This document shows, piece by piece, positions 34,909 to 42,323 of a DNA stretch of 51,088 bases (position 1 is its first letter; each line of letters opens with the position of its first letter). Under the pieces are notes generated by a model. It saw only the letters and a program-made list of their open reading frames with translations. It was not told the origin of the DNA and made no database searches. Source of the stretch: Candidatus Aminicenantota bacterium (lineage in GTDB: Bacteria > Acidobacteriota > Aminicenantia > UBA2199); the NCBI GenBank assembly GCA_026393835.1, contig JAPKZK010000034.1, positions 1-51,088 of the forward strand, read 5' to 3'. The position numbers and the translations under genes are program-made.

Positions 34909-35724
34909 CTAGGCCTCGACCAGCATAAATCGCTCCAGGTCTTCTTCACTGATTGAATCTGCTTTTAACTTTTCCCGGGAAATATTTCCTTCCAGGTCGA
35001 CCACGCTGCCATTTTTCATGAGGTATAGACTGTCGCAGATGTTTTTCGCATCAAACAGTTTTTGCTGTTCGATTAAAATGATCCCCATTTTCCCGTCCCG
35101 GCTTTTCTGAAAATCTCGGATACCTTTCAAAAGCGCCCCAACGATGTTGGGGGAAAGACCGGAAGAGGGCTCGTCCAACATCAATAACCGGGGTTCGGTT
35201 ATCAACACCATGGCTATGGCGGTTTTTTCCCTCTGGCCGCCGCTTAAATCATCTCCTTTCTTCTTTAAGAAACTATTTTCCCCCATATCGGGGAACAAAG
35301 TAAAAATTCGTTCGATTCGTTGTTCATAGGCATTGTTATCATAGTTGACGGCAAACATCAAGTTGTCTTTAACGGTAAAATTCGGGAATATCCGCGCATC
35401 CTGGGTCAGGTATTTAATGCCCATCCGGCTTCGCATATCGGCGCTGTGTTTAATGATATCCATAGAAGAAGCGCCATTCCCCGGATAATAGAGAATCTGC
35501 CCCTCTTTCTGATACAGGAGCCCCATGATGGCCTTCAACACTGTGGATTTTCCCGCCCCATTGGTGCCGAATAGCCCGACGAATTCCCCTTCTTCAATGA
35601 CAACGTTTATACCTCTAATAATATCCCTTGCCCTTTTATATCCGGCAGTCAATGAAAATGTTGAGAGAATTGGGGATTGGTGATTGGTGGAGTGGTGGAG
35701 TGGTGGATTGGTGATTGGTGTCAT
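34909..35724 (-). CDS. livF: Branched-chain-amino-acid-type ABC transporter ATPase LivF
   Basis: This 271-residue ATPase has the Walker A motif GTNGAGKST (about 53-61), signature LSGGQREK, Walker B RLLMLDEPSSGLSP and a switch His replaced in the ILIEQQ motif, as is usual for LivF. Residues 1-19 (MTPITNPPLHHSTNHQSPI) are encoded by the CCACTCACC minisatellite, so the repeat supplies the initiation codon and N-terminus. GGAG sits 5 nt upstream, at the end of a deleted S23-type gene whose stop overlaps this ATG. It works with LivG, LivH and LivM. Confidence 0.9.
   Translation of the reverse strand: MTPITNPPLHHSTNHQSPILSTFSLTAGYKRARDIIRGINVVIEEGEFVGLFGTNGAGKSTVLKAIMGLLYQKEGQILYYPGNGASSMDIIKHSADMRSRMGIKYLTQDARIFPNFTVKDNLMFAVNYDNNAYEQRIERIFTLFPDMGENSFLKKKGDDLSGGQREKTAIAMVLITEPRLLMLDEPSSGLSPNIVGALLKGIRDFQKSRDGKMGIILIEQQKLFDAKNICDSLYLMKNGSVVDLEGNISREKLKADSISEEDLERFMLVEA
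35676..35720. repeat. CCACTCACC-type minisatellite, tract 7 (LivF N-terminus)
   Basis: GATTGGTGATTGGTGG and AGTGGTGG units cover the first codons of livF. Confidence 0.75.
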
Positions 35725-35825
35725 AGGGACTCCTTTTGCTTTTTTAGATAAGGGATATAGCTGTTTATTTTTTCAATCTTATACAACTCAAAATCCTCTA
35801 GCTTATATTTATTACTTTTGTTCAT
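35721..35825 (-). pseudogene. Internally deleted copy of the four-helix-bundle (S23) gene
   Basis: A 34-codon frame starts MNKSNKYKLEDFELYK and continues directly with IEKINSYIPYLKKQKESL. These match the first about 16 and last about 18 residues of the protein at 34269-34652, with the central about 93 residues removed in frame. The stop overlaps the livF ATG by 4 bp, exactly as the intact copy overlaps its downstream gene. It is therefore a remnant, perhaps kept because it carries the ribosome binding site for livF. Confidence 0.8.
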
Positions 35826-35829
35826 TATC

Positions 35830-35893
35830 GATCACCATTCACTTTTCACTATTCACCACTCTACCAATAACCACTCTACCAATCACCATTCTA
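35830..35893. repeat. CCACTCACC-type minisatellite, tract 8
   Basis: Repeat units (CACCATTC, CACCACTC, TACCAATAACC) fill the space between the deleted S23 copy and the stop of livG. Confidence 0.7.
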
Positions 35894-36928
35894 CATTCCC
35901 ATGAATTTTCTGCGGATGTCCGGGTTCTTCATGATCACTTCCAGTTCGAAAAATGGCCAGGGACATTTGCCTTCTTCCATATAAAGGCATTTGCATCCCA
36001 ATTCCTGGATGAATTTCATATCATGCTCGATAAAGAGAATGGTCTTTTCCCCTTTCTCAACGATCTTGCGAAATATTTCCGCGATGCGAACCGAATACTT
36101 TGGATTTACCCCGGCTGTGGGTTCATCGAAAAGCAGTAACCGACTGTCTGCCATAAGCAAACGGGCAATGGAAAGAAGTTTTTGTTGACCATAGGAGAGT
36201 TCTTCCGCTTTGTTCCCTGCTTTTTCTTTTAAGCCGACAAAATCAAGCCAGTATTCGGCTTCTATTCTTAGAAAATCTTCAAGGTTGGTTGCCTCCTTTT
36301 CCTGGCTGACCAGGTTATTTTTATCTTTTAGTTCCTTCAAGAGTTTTTTATGGTTGGTTTTTATAAGGGCAATGGGGTTTTCGATTTCGATCAGTTGTTT
36401 GGCAAACATCACATTTTCCAGCACGGTCATATTGCCGAACACCCGGTTCCCCTGGAATGTACGCCCAATCCCAATCCGTGCAATCTCATAAGGTTTATAC
36501 CCCGTTATATCAATCTTCCCCCCATTCACCACATCTTCTTTTCCCACTCTACCACTCACTACTCTACCAGTCACCAAGCTTCCACCACTCACCCCTCCAC
36601 CACTCACCAAATCACCACTCACCAAATCTTCTTTCACCATTCCACCACTCACCCCTCCACCACTCACTAAATTTTCTTTTACCACTCTCCCACTCACCCC
36701 TCCACCAATCACCAAATTATTATAATATAGTACATCGCCCGCATCTTTTTCAATGATACCGGTAATGAGGTTAAATAAGGTGGTTTTACCAGCGCCGTTG
36801 GGGCCGATAATGGCGTAGATTTCACCCAGGCCCAGGGAGAGTTTAACATTTTTAAGCACTTCGACATGGCCGAAACGTTTGGACAGGTTCTTGACTGTCA
36901 GGATATTTTCATGGTTACGGTCAGTCAT
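35891..36928 (-). CDS. livG: Branched-chain-amino-acid-type ABC transporter ATPase LivG with a repeat-coded insertion
   Basis: This 345-residue ATPase has Walker A GPNGAGKTT (about 42-50), Q-loop region GRTFQ, signature LSYGQQK, Walker B LLLFDEPTAGVNP and switch EHD. About 67 residues (71-137: NLVIGGGVSGRVV...DVVNGG) come from the CCACTCACC minisatellite and sit between LYYN and KIDITGYKPYEIARIGIGRT, a surface beta region between Walker A and the Q-loop. All catalytic motifs remain. The ATG at 36928 is chosen because GGAG lies 9 nt upstream; it overlaps the end of livM by 8 bp. Confidence 0.9.
   Translation of the reverse strand: MTDRNHENILTVKNLSKRFGHVEVLKNVKLSLGLGEIYAIIGPNGAGKTTLFNLITGIIEKDAGDVLYYNNLVIGGGVSGRVVKENLVSGGGVSGGMVKEDLVSGDLVSGGGVSGGSLVTGRVVSGRVGKEDVVNGGKIDITGYKPYEIARIGIGRTFQGNRVFGNMTVLENVMFAKQLIEIENPIALIKTNHKKLLKELKDKNNLVSQEKEATNLEDFLRIEAEYWLDFVGLKEKAGNKAEELSYGQQKLLSIARLLMADSRLLLFDEPTAGVNPKYSVRIAEIFRKIVEKGEKTILFIEHDMKFIQELGCKCLYMEEGKCPWPFFELEVIMKNPDIRRKFMGM
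36518..36718. repeat. CCACTCACC-type minisatellite, tract 9, in frame inside livG
   Basis: About 200 bp of CACCACTCACC, CCTCCACC and TTTCACCATTCC units. Read on the minus strand they encode alternating VSGGGVSG and VVKENLVSG blocks. The length keeps the livG frame. Confidence 0.85.
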
Positions 36929-37922
36929 AGTCGTAATCTCCTGCAAAGCCGGTGGGTTTGAATCTCATTAAGATGATTAAAAGAAGACCGAAAATGATTT
37001 GCCGTAAATTGGCGGCCACTGCATCCGGCAGTTGGACGAAGCGGAGAATTTCCGGGAGTAGTTCGACAAATATTGCCCCCCAGAGAACGCCTTTCAAATT
37101 ACCGCTGCCGCCGATAAAGATAATCATAATAATGGCAATGCTTTCATCCAGGGTGAAACTGGTGGGATCAATGTAGGTGGCGGAGGTGGCAAACAATGCG
37201 CCGGCAAATGCGGCAATCCCGGCCGATAGGGCGAAAACATAAGCCTTAATTAAATTGACATTGCGGCCCATGGATTCCACTACCAACTCGTCGTCACGGA
37301 TGCCTTTGATTACCCGTCCGAAGGATGAACGGTCAATCCTTGAAAAATAAATGAATACCAGGATTAAAAGCAGGTAGGATAGAATCACGTATTCCCAGGG
37401 TTCGGAAATATTCCATAATCCCGGGATGTTGGGCCTGGGAATACCCGGGATTCCGTAAGGTCCCCTGGTGACGGGTGTCCAGTTATATAAGACGGTGAAA
37501 ACAACCATCTGGAACCCGATAACGGCCAGGACAAAATAGTCTTGCTTTAGCCGGATAGACGGCAGGCTGACCAGAAGGCTGACGGCCATATTAAACAGGA
37601 TGGCCAATATTAAGGCGGGGAAAAAGGAAATTTTAAATACCATCAGTCCTAAAACCGTAATATAGGCGGAAATTCCATAAAGCGCGCCGTGCCCTAACGA
37701 TAAAAGGCCGGTATAGCCCGTGACCAGGTTGACGGAAAAACCTAAGATGATATAAATATTGATCATAAGGAGCATATGCAGCGGGTAATTGATGGAACTG
37801 AAACCCGTGGCGCTGAAAATGGATGTAAATAAATAGAATAACAGGGTGGCCAGGAAAGGAAGCAAGAGCAAGGAATACCGGCATTTATAAATTTTGGTTA
37901 GCAAGGTTAATATCGGTTTCAT
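36921..37922 (-). CDS. livM: Branched-chain-amino-acid-type ABC transporter permease LivM
   Basis: This 333-residue permease has about nine hydrophobic segments and the LivM-type motifs GLLSLGHGALYGISAYI near residue 70, VTRGPYGIPGIPRP near 155, FGRVIKGIRDDELVVESMGRN near 210, and IIMIIFIGGSGNLKG near 280. It forms the membrane channel with LivH. GGAAGG lies 8 nt upstream of the ATG and the livH stop is just ahead, so it is co-translated. Confidence 0.9.
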   Translation of the reverse strand: MKPILTLLTKIYKCRYSLLLLPFLATLLFYLFTSIFSATGFSSINYPLHMLLMINIYIILGFSVNLVTGYTGLLSLGHGALYGISAYITVLGLMVFKISFFPALILAILFNMAVSLLVSLPSIRLKQDYFVLAVIGFQMVVFTVLYNWTPVTRGPYGIPGIPRPNIPGLWNISEPWEYVILSYLLLILVFIYFSRIDRSSFGRVIKGIRDDELVVESMGRNVNLIKAYVFALSAGIAAFAGALFATSATYIDPTSFTLDESIAIIMIIFIGGSGNLKGVLWGAIFVELLPEILRFVQLPDAVAANLRQIIFGLLLIILMRFKPTGFAGDYDYD

Positions 37923-37925
37923 GGT

Positions 37926-38828
37926 TTACGCCTTCCTTCTTTTCCGGCTCAGGATTCCTTCCGGCCTGAAGAGCAAGAAGACAATCAACAGGAGGAAAAC
38001 GATCATGTTTTCCCACCGGGCCGACATTTTCCAGACCACCAGGGCTTTGGCAAAGCCCAGTAAAAAGCCGCCCAAAACGGCCCCCCAGAAATACTCAACC
38101 CCGCCGACGATGACGGCCACCGCGGCAATTAAAAGAACCGGCATGCCCACATAAGGGTCCATGCCGAAATCCACGGCAAATAAGATGCTTGCCAACCCGG
38201 CCATGGTGGAACCGATAAAGAATATGGAGACCCGGTAGCGGGTAAGGGAGACGCCGAAGATTTCCACCAGCCGGTCATTATCGCAAATGGCTTTTATCTT
38301 TTTACCGCTTTTGGTGTAATGCAAGAATATCATTACCATGGCGATGACAAGGAGTGAGACAAAAAACTGGTATAACTGCGGGATAGTGAGAATGATTTCC
38401 TTAAAGGGCGAACCGGGTTCGGCCAGGGGGTTGTTTATTTTTACGGTTTTACTGATGCCTGAAATAATAATTTTGTTCTCGTTTCCCCAGATCATGGCAA
38501 TGGAATTGATGACAATGGCCATAATGCCGATGGAAGACACCAGCATCACGCTGGAGGACGCCTCATCTTTAAAAAGCGGGTGATAGACCGTTATTTCCAT
38601 CAGTACGCCCAGGATTCCCGTACAAAGTAGACTCAGCAAAATAGACATAAACAGGTCCAGGTGGACCTGGTTATAAAAGAGAAAGAGAAAATAAGCGGCG
38701 GTAGTGAAAACAGCGGCGTGGGCGATGTGGAATATTTTGGTGGAGCGGTATATAAGGGAGAAACCCAACGCCGCCAGGGCATACACCGCCCCGGTGATCA
38801 TACCGTTAATGAGAAGTTGTACCAGCAT
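37926..38828 (-). CDS. livH: Branched-chain-amino-acid-type ABC transporter permease LivH
   Basis: This 300-residue permease has the LivH N-terminus (LLINGMITGAVYALAALGFS, LIYRSTKIFHIAHAA), a DNDRLVEIFGVSLTRYRV coupling loop and the late motif AVAVIVGGVEYFWGAVLGGF. The start overlaps the end of the receiver gene by 23 bp, so signalling and transport genes are translationally linked. Confidence 0.9.
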   Translation of the reverse strand: MLVQLLINGMITGAVYALAALGFSLIYRSTKIFHIAHAAVFTTAAYFLFLFYNQVHLDLFMSILLSLLCTGILGVLMEITVYHPLFKDEASSSVMLVSSIGIMAIVINSIAMIWGNENKIIISGISKTVKINNPLAEPGSPFKEIILTIPQLYQFFVSLLVIAMVMIFLHYTKSGKKIKAICDNDRLVEIFGVSLTRYRVSIFFIGSTMAGLASILFAVDFGMDPYVGMPVLLIAAVAVIVGGVEYFWGAVLGGFLLGFAKALVVWKMSARWENMIVFLLLIVFLLFRPEGILSRKRRKA

Positions 38829-39213
38829 CTCTTGCCTCTTTTATTTTATTTACCAGTTGAACAAATTCATCCATTATAAAAGGTTTCCTGATAAAAGCAT
38901 CCGCATGGGATTCATCTTTACTAAGGGATTCGTATTTTTCAAAATCATAGCGGCTCATCATGACAATGATAATGGCCGGATCCTTTTTTCGAAACTCTTT
39001 GGCCAGTTCCAGGCCCCCGGTGTTGGCCGTATCGGTTTCACTCAGCCGGACATCCACCAGGCAGACATCGATTTTTTCTTTGGCCAGTTGCAGGGCTTTT
39101 TCTTTAGAGGATGAGAGAAGAATTTTGCCGAAATCATCTTCCAGCAAGAACTCCAATTGCCTCAGCAAGTCTTTATCATCATCGACTACCAGGAGGGTGG
39201 GTTTTTCATTCAT
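38806..39213 (-). CDS. Single-domain response regulator (receiver)
   Basis: This 135-residue canonical receiver has the acidic cluster VVDDDKD, the acceptor Asp in DVCLVDVRL, the Ser of the switch in VMMSRYD, and Lys in FIRKPF. It has no output domain, as in CheY- or Spo0F-like relay proteins. It lies 10 bp after the NtrC-type regulator gene and overlaps livH. It is a likely phosphoryl relay for the GHKL protein in the same cluster, though nothing in the sequence proves pairing. Confidence 0.9.
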   Translation of the reverse strand: MNEKPTLLVVDDDKDLLRQLEFLLEDDFGKILLSSSKEKALQLAKEKIDVCLVDVRLSETDTANTGGLELAKEFRKKDPAIIIVMMSRYDFEKYESLSKDESHADAFIRKPFIMDEFVQLVNKIKEARDAGTTSH

Positions 39214-39223
39214 CAGTGTTCTC

Positions 39224-40627
39224 CTATTCTTCCAGGTACAATTTGTAAATGCCCGGGAATTTCCCGGCCAGGTCGGGAAACGATTGAAAGATTTTTATTA
39301 ATCTTGAATTTAAGGTACCGCGTTTGGCTTCGGGGTAGCCCAGGAACCTGTAGGCTTCCAATTTGGCGCCGCCGGATTTTTCCAGGGCGATTTTCAAATA
39401 TTGCAGCGTGGTCCTGGCCAGGATTTTATCCAGGTTTAGCGGTTCCGAATCTCCTGTGTCATGGAATCCCTTCTGCAATTCAAAGGGGAGATGCTGGACC
39501 TTTATCTTTCGACCGTCTTCCAATTTGGCCCGCAATGCCGAAGCCTCCATCACCTGTTTTAACTCCAGGAGATTGCCGGGCCAGGGATACTCTTTAAATA
39601 GTTCACTAACTTCATCGGATATCCCATCCGCGGTTGTTTTGCCGCTGTTCTTCAACCGGGATAAATAATACTGGGCCAGCAGCAGGATATCGTCCCCCCG
39701 TTCTTTTAAAGGGGGGATAAAAAGTTCCGGCGTCTTTACCCGGTAAAAAAAAGGTAGATTCTGGGACTTGTTCGTTTCACTTTGAACCGGCAACCGACTG
39801 GTGGACAGGATTAATTGCACTTTGATTTTTGGCCCTTGTTTCTTTTTATCTTTTTTCAGGACCCCGGAGGCGATAAAATCCAGCAGCATTTGCTGGATGT
39901 CATTACTTAACCGAAAGACTTCTTCCAGGTACAGGACGCCGCCCTGGGCCTGTTTGATGAGGCCCTGGTTTTTATCGTCGCCGAAAAGTTCTTCCCGGAT
40001 ATCTTTTTCATGGGTCCCGATGATACGTTTTAAGAACTTTCCCCGTGCGCCGCTTTTTTTATAAAGATATTCAGCCATTTCTTCTTTTTCAGTGCCTTCT
40101 TCGCCTACGATGAGAATGGGGGATTCTTTTTCCGAGGCCAGCCAATCGGCAACCTTCAGGAGTTTTGTGATTTTGATGTCGTTCCCGATGATGTGATTTT
40201 CGGAAGCGGAAGCGGAGATCATGCGGTCCGCCATTTTCCTGGCTTTATCCTCAATGATAATACGTTCGATCATGGCCAGGAAAGGTTTATCTTGATAATG
40301 TTCTTTTTCCAGGTAGTCCTTGGCCCCCAGTTTAAGAGACTTAATGGCGGTTTCGATGGAGGCGTAACCGGTCAGGACGATAATAGGGGCTTCCGGGTCT
40401 TCATTGAGGGCATATTCCAGGAGGTTCATGCCTTCGTAGCCGGATTCCAATCTTAAGTCCAGGATGACGGCATTGTACTTACCGGGCTTGAAAAGGGAGT
40501 AGAAATCAGCTTCGGTATAGCCTTCATCGATAACGACATCGCCGAGATACGTCAGGGTATCTTTCGCTCGTTCGATAAACTTTCTATCATCATCGATAAT
40601 CAGTATGTAAGTTTTCTTTTCGTCCAC
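39224..40627 (-). CDS. Degenerate NtrC-type response regulator (receiver, AAA-like, Fis-like HTH)
   Basis: This 467-residue protein has an intact receiver (LIIDDD, acceptor D57 in VILDLRL, LTGYAS, K in DYLEKEHY). It then has an AAA region related to sigma54 activators and a C-terminal helix-turn-helix-like stretch (AYRFLGYPEAKRGTLNSRLI). The AAA part looks disabled. The P-loop is GEEGTEKE instead of GETGTGKE, the GAFTGA loop is absent (EELFGDDKNQGLIKQAQ), Walker B has EE, and the sensor-II Arg is Leu (PWPGNLLELK). It cannot be a standard sigma54 activator. The start is the GTG at 40627, 7 nt after the -10 box; the ATG at 40636 overlaps that box. It heads the 17-kb cluster and probably regulates it. 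Confidence 0.85.
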   Translation of the reverse strand: MDEKKTYILIIDDDRKFIERAKDTLTYLGDVVIDEGYTEADFYSLFKPGKYNAVILDLRLESGYEGMNLLEYALNEDPEAPIIVLTGYASIETAIKSLKLGAKDYLEKEHYQDKPFLAMIERIIIEDKARKMADRMISASASENHIIGNDIKITKLLKVADWLASEKESPILIVGEEGTEKEEMAEYLYKKSGARGKFLKRIIGTHEKDIREELFGDDKNQGLIKQAQGGVLYLEEVFRLSNDIQQMLLDFIASGVLKKDKKKQGPKIKVQLILSTSRLPVQSETNKSQNLPFFYRVKTPELFIPPLKERGDDILLLAQYYLSRLKNSGKTTADGISDEVSELFKEYPWPGNLLELKQVMEASALRAKLEDGRKIKVQHLPFELQKGFHDTGDSEPLNLDKILARTTLQYLKIALEKSGGAKLEAYRFLGYPEAKRGTLNSRLIKIFQSFPDLAGKFPGIYKLYLEE

Positions 40628-40634
40628 GCGGAAC

Positions 40635-40664
40635 ATTTTATCACATTGGGAAATGTGAAGTCAA
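40635..40664 (-). promoter_or_regulatory. Promoter of the 17-kb signalling/transport cluster (leaderless)
   Basis: TTGACT (40659-40664), an 18-bp spacer and TAAAAT (40635-40640) are followed after 7 nt by the GTG start at 40627. There is no ribosome binding site. The first gene is predicted to be leaderless; downstream genes rely on GGAG sites and overlaps. Confidence 0.7.
40641..40658. promoter_or_regulatory. Operator-like perfect inverted repeat filling the promoter spacer
   Basis: TCACATT-GGGA-AATGTGA, with perfect 7-bp arms, occupies exactly the 18 bp between -35 and -10 of the cluster promoter. A dimeric protein bound here would block polymerase. The obvious candidate is the regulator encoded by the first gene (autorepression), but another factor is equally possible. 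Confidence 0.6.
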
Positions 40665-40970
40665 GAAAAAAAATTATTTTTATTAAGAATGGGGAAAAAG
40701 GAAGCGAAGAAGCAAGGAAGAGCGAAGTCTGCCCGATTTTGGAAATGAAGAAGGGATAATTATTAATTGTCAATTGTTAATGGTTAACTGTTAATGACTA
40801 ATGATCGATGACAGCTTCCTTTAAACCACATTAAACTCACAATTAAAAGGCAATTAAAGGCGATTAAAAGATCTTTTAAATCGCTTAAAAAAACCCAAAA
40901 CTCCTCGAAATATGATGATTTTCAAATTCTCAAATCTGGTAGGTGCGCTTCAAGTAAATTTCAAGTTAAA
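40665..40970. other. AT-rich intergenic stretch with a 25-bp palindrome
   Basis: No gene was seen. At 40860-40884 GCGATTAAAAG and CTTTTAAATCGC form a nearly perfect palindrome around AGATCT; on the minus strand T-rich sequence follows, so it could end transcription of the small ORF at 40971-41240. Short TTAATTGTCAATTG-like and AATTAAAGGC direct repeats surround it (40755-40860). Confidence 0.5.
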
Positions 40971-41240
40971 TTAAACTTTTTCAAGTTGGGAAATCCAAAA
41001 TTCAGCAGTGCCGGTAGCAGGAATGCGCACAATAATAAAACACAAAAAAAGAAATATATAAAAGAAACCGAAAATGACATCTTTAAATAAATTTAAATGC
41101 AATACCGGTTGATCAAAAATAAATAAGGTAGCCAAAAAAATTAAACATAAAAAAGAGAGCGGAGTTTCAAGTTTTTTTGTTTTTGCTTTAATATTCAAGT
41201 TCTCCAGGTGGAAGTTATCAATAATCAAATTAGTTGACAA
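40971..41240 (-). CDS. Small hypothetical membrane protein
   Basis: An 89-residue frame starting at TTG has two hydrophobic segments (about 28-45 and 52-72: SFLCLIFLATLFIF, FFYIFLFLCFIIV) between charged ends. No ribosome binding site supports the TTG; a second TTG about 14 codons later has GGAG upstream. No family was recognised. It could be an orphan gene or decayed sequence. Confidence 0.4.
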   Translation of the reverse strand: MSTNLIIDNFHLENLNIKAKTKKLETPLSFLCLIFLATLFIFDQPVLHLNLFKDVIFGFFYIFLFLCFIIVRIPATGTAEFWISQLEKV

Positions 41241-41285
41241 TTTTTAATTGAGCAGGATGAGTGTCCCTTAAATTTCCCCCTAACA

Positions 41286-41307
41286 AAAGGGACCCCATTC
41301 AGTGGGG
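41286..41307 (-). terminator. Probable terminator overlapping the tlyA stop codon
   Basis: On the minus strand CCCCA-CTGAA-TGGGG is followed by TCCCTTTTGTT. The hairpin loop contains the TGA stop of tlyA. Confidence 0.5.
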
Positions 41308-42042
41308 CGTTAAATATGCCAGGTATTCAGTATTTCCTTCTCCTCCCAGGATGGGTGACGGAATGAGGCCAAGAACTGTCCAGCCTTGCGCTTCAATCCA
41401 TTGAAGTAATTCCTGTACCGTTTCTTCTCGTATCGATTGATTCTTGATAACCCCCTTTTTTTTCACGCAGTGCGGACCTGCTTCAAATTGAGGTTTTATA
41501 AGTGCGATTATTCGACCGGTCGGTTTTAAAAATCCAATAACCACAGGAAGCACGAGCCTTAACGAAATAAACGACACATCGATGACAGCCAGATCAACCG
41601 GTTGGGGAAGCCGTTCCAGTTTTCGGATATCCGTATTTTCGAATACCTTTACGCGTGGGTCGCCCAGGATTTTTCGGGACAGTTGATTATGCCCCACATC
41701 CACGGCATAGACCGATGATGCGCCGTGTTGGAGTAAGCAATCCGTAAACCCGCCGGTGGAAGCGCCCACATCCAGGGCCGTTATACCATTGACATTAACG
41801 GGAAAATGATTCAGCGCCGCTTCCAGTTTCAAGCCCCCCCGGCCCACATAGCGCAGTTGTTCCAGCAGGAGAATGGAATCGTCTTCATGTACTTTTAGGG
41901 CGGGTTTTGTGGAAATTTGACCCCGGATCTGCACGCTGCCGGTTTTAATCAGTTGTCTTGCCCGTTCGCGGGTTTCCACCAGGCCGCGGCGAACCAGGGC
42001 AATATCTAAACGTTCCGGATCAACATTTCGGTTCTTATTCAT
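41299..42042 (-). CDS. tlyA: TlyA-family rRNA 2'-O-methyltransferase
   Basis: This 247-residue protein has an N-terminal S4 RNA-binding domain (about 8-68; RLDIALVRRGLVETRERARQ) and an FtsJ-like SAM domain with DVGASTGGFTDCLLQHGA (about 91-108), VYAVDVGHNQLS, DLAVIDVSFISL and LIKPQFEAG. TlyA methylates ribose positions of 16S and 23S rRNA; it is often annotated as haemolysin A. Monocistronic in appearance. The ATG lies 7 nt after a TATAAT box and the message is likely leaderless. Confidence 0.95.
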   Translation of the reverse strand: MNKNRNVDPERLDIALVRRGLVETRERARQLIKTGSVQIRGQISTKPALKVHEDDSILLLEQLRYVGRGGLKLEAALNHFPVNVNGITALDVGASTGGFTDCLLQHGASSVYAVDVGHNQLSRKILGDPRVKVFENTDIRKLERLPQPVDLAVIDVSFISLRLVLPVVIGFLKPTGRIIALIKPQFEAGPHCVKKKGVIKNQSIREETVQELLQWIEAQGWTVLGLIPSPILGGEGNTEYLAYLTPH

Positions 42043-42049
42043 TCTCCAT

Positions 42050-42055
42050 ATTATA
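42050..42055 (-). promoter_or_regulatory. -10 box of tlyA (leaderless)
   Basis: A perfect TATAAT on the minus strand lies 7 nt before the tlyA ATG. The -35 position (42073-42078) is only a T-run, so the promoter is weaker or needs another factor. Confidence 0.6.
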
Positions 42056-42143
42056 CCTTATTACGGATGGATAAAAAAATAAATAATGCCCACGGAATAC
42101 ACGGAAAATACGGGAAAACAGGAAGCGAGGAAGAGCGAGGGAA

Positions 42144-42172
42144 AGATAGAATGATGAATGATGAATGATGAA
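42144..42172. repeat. Dispersed repeat with GATGAAT units
   Basis: GATAGAATGATGAATGATGA followed by ATGATGAA matches the sequence near 23650-23685, including the GATAGAATG start. It lies between tlyA and the VWA gene. Confidence 0.6.
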
Positions 42173-42323
42173 AAAAAATATTCGTGAAAATTCGAGTAAT
42201 TCGGGGGCTTGTTTTTGTTTCGAATTTCGTGCTTTATTAAAAATGCGGAGAATTTTTTACCGCGTGTCCGACTTACCTGTCATATGTGATACAATATATT
42301 AGAAACTTAACAGGAGGTATAAA

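Noticed and set aside
34659..34949. 96-residue minus-strand frame across the minisatellite
   Set aside because: It consists mainly of repeat-coded VSGELVIGDWW-like residues and has no ribosome binding site or conserved domain.
34269..35825. Diversity-generating retroelement suggested by the Avd-like four-helix-bundle gene
   Set aside because: No reverse transcriptase, template repeat or variable repeat was seen; S23-type proteins commonly occur without one.
39224..40627. Active sigma54-dependent activator controlling the cluster
   Set aside because: GAFTGA and other AAA residues are missing, and the promoter is of sigma70 type with no GG-N10-GC element.
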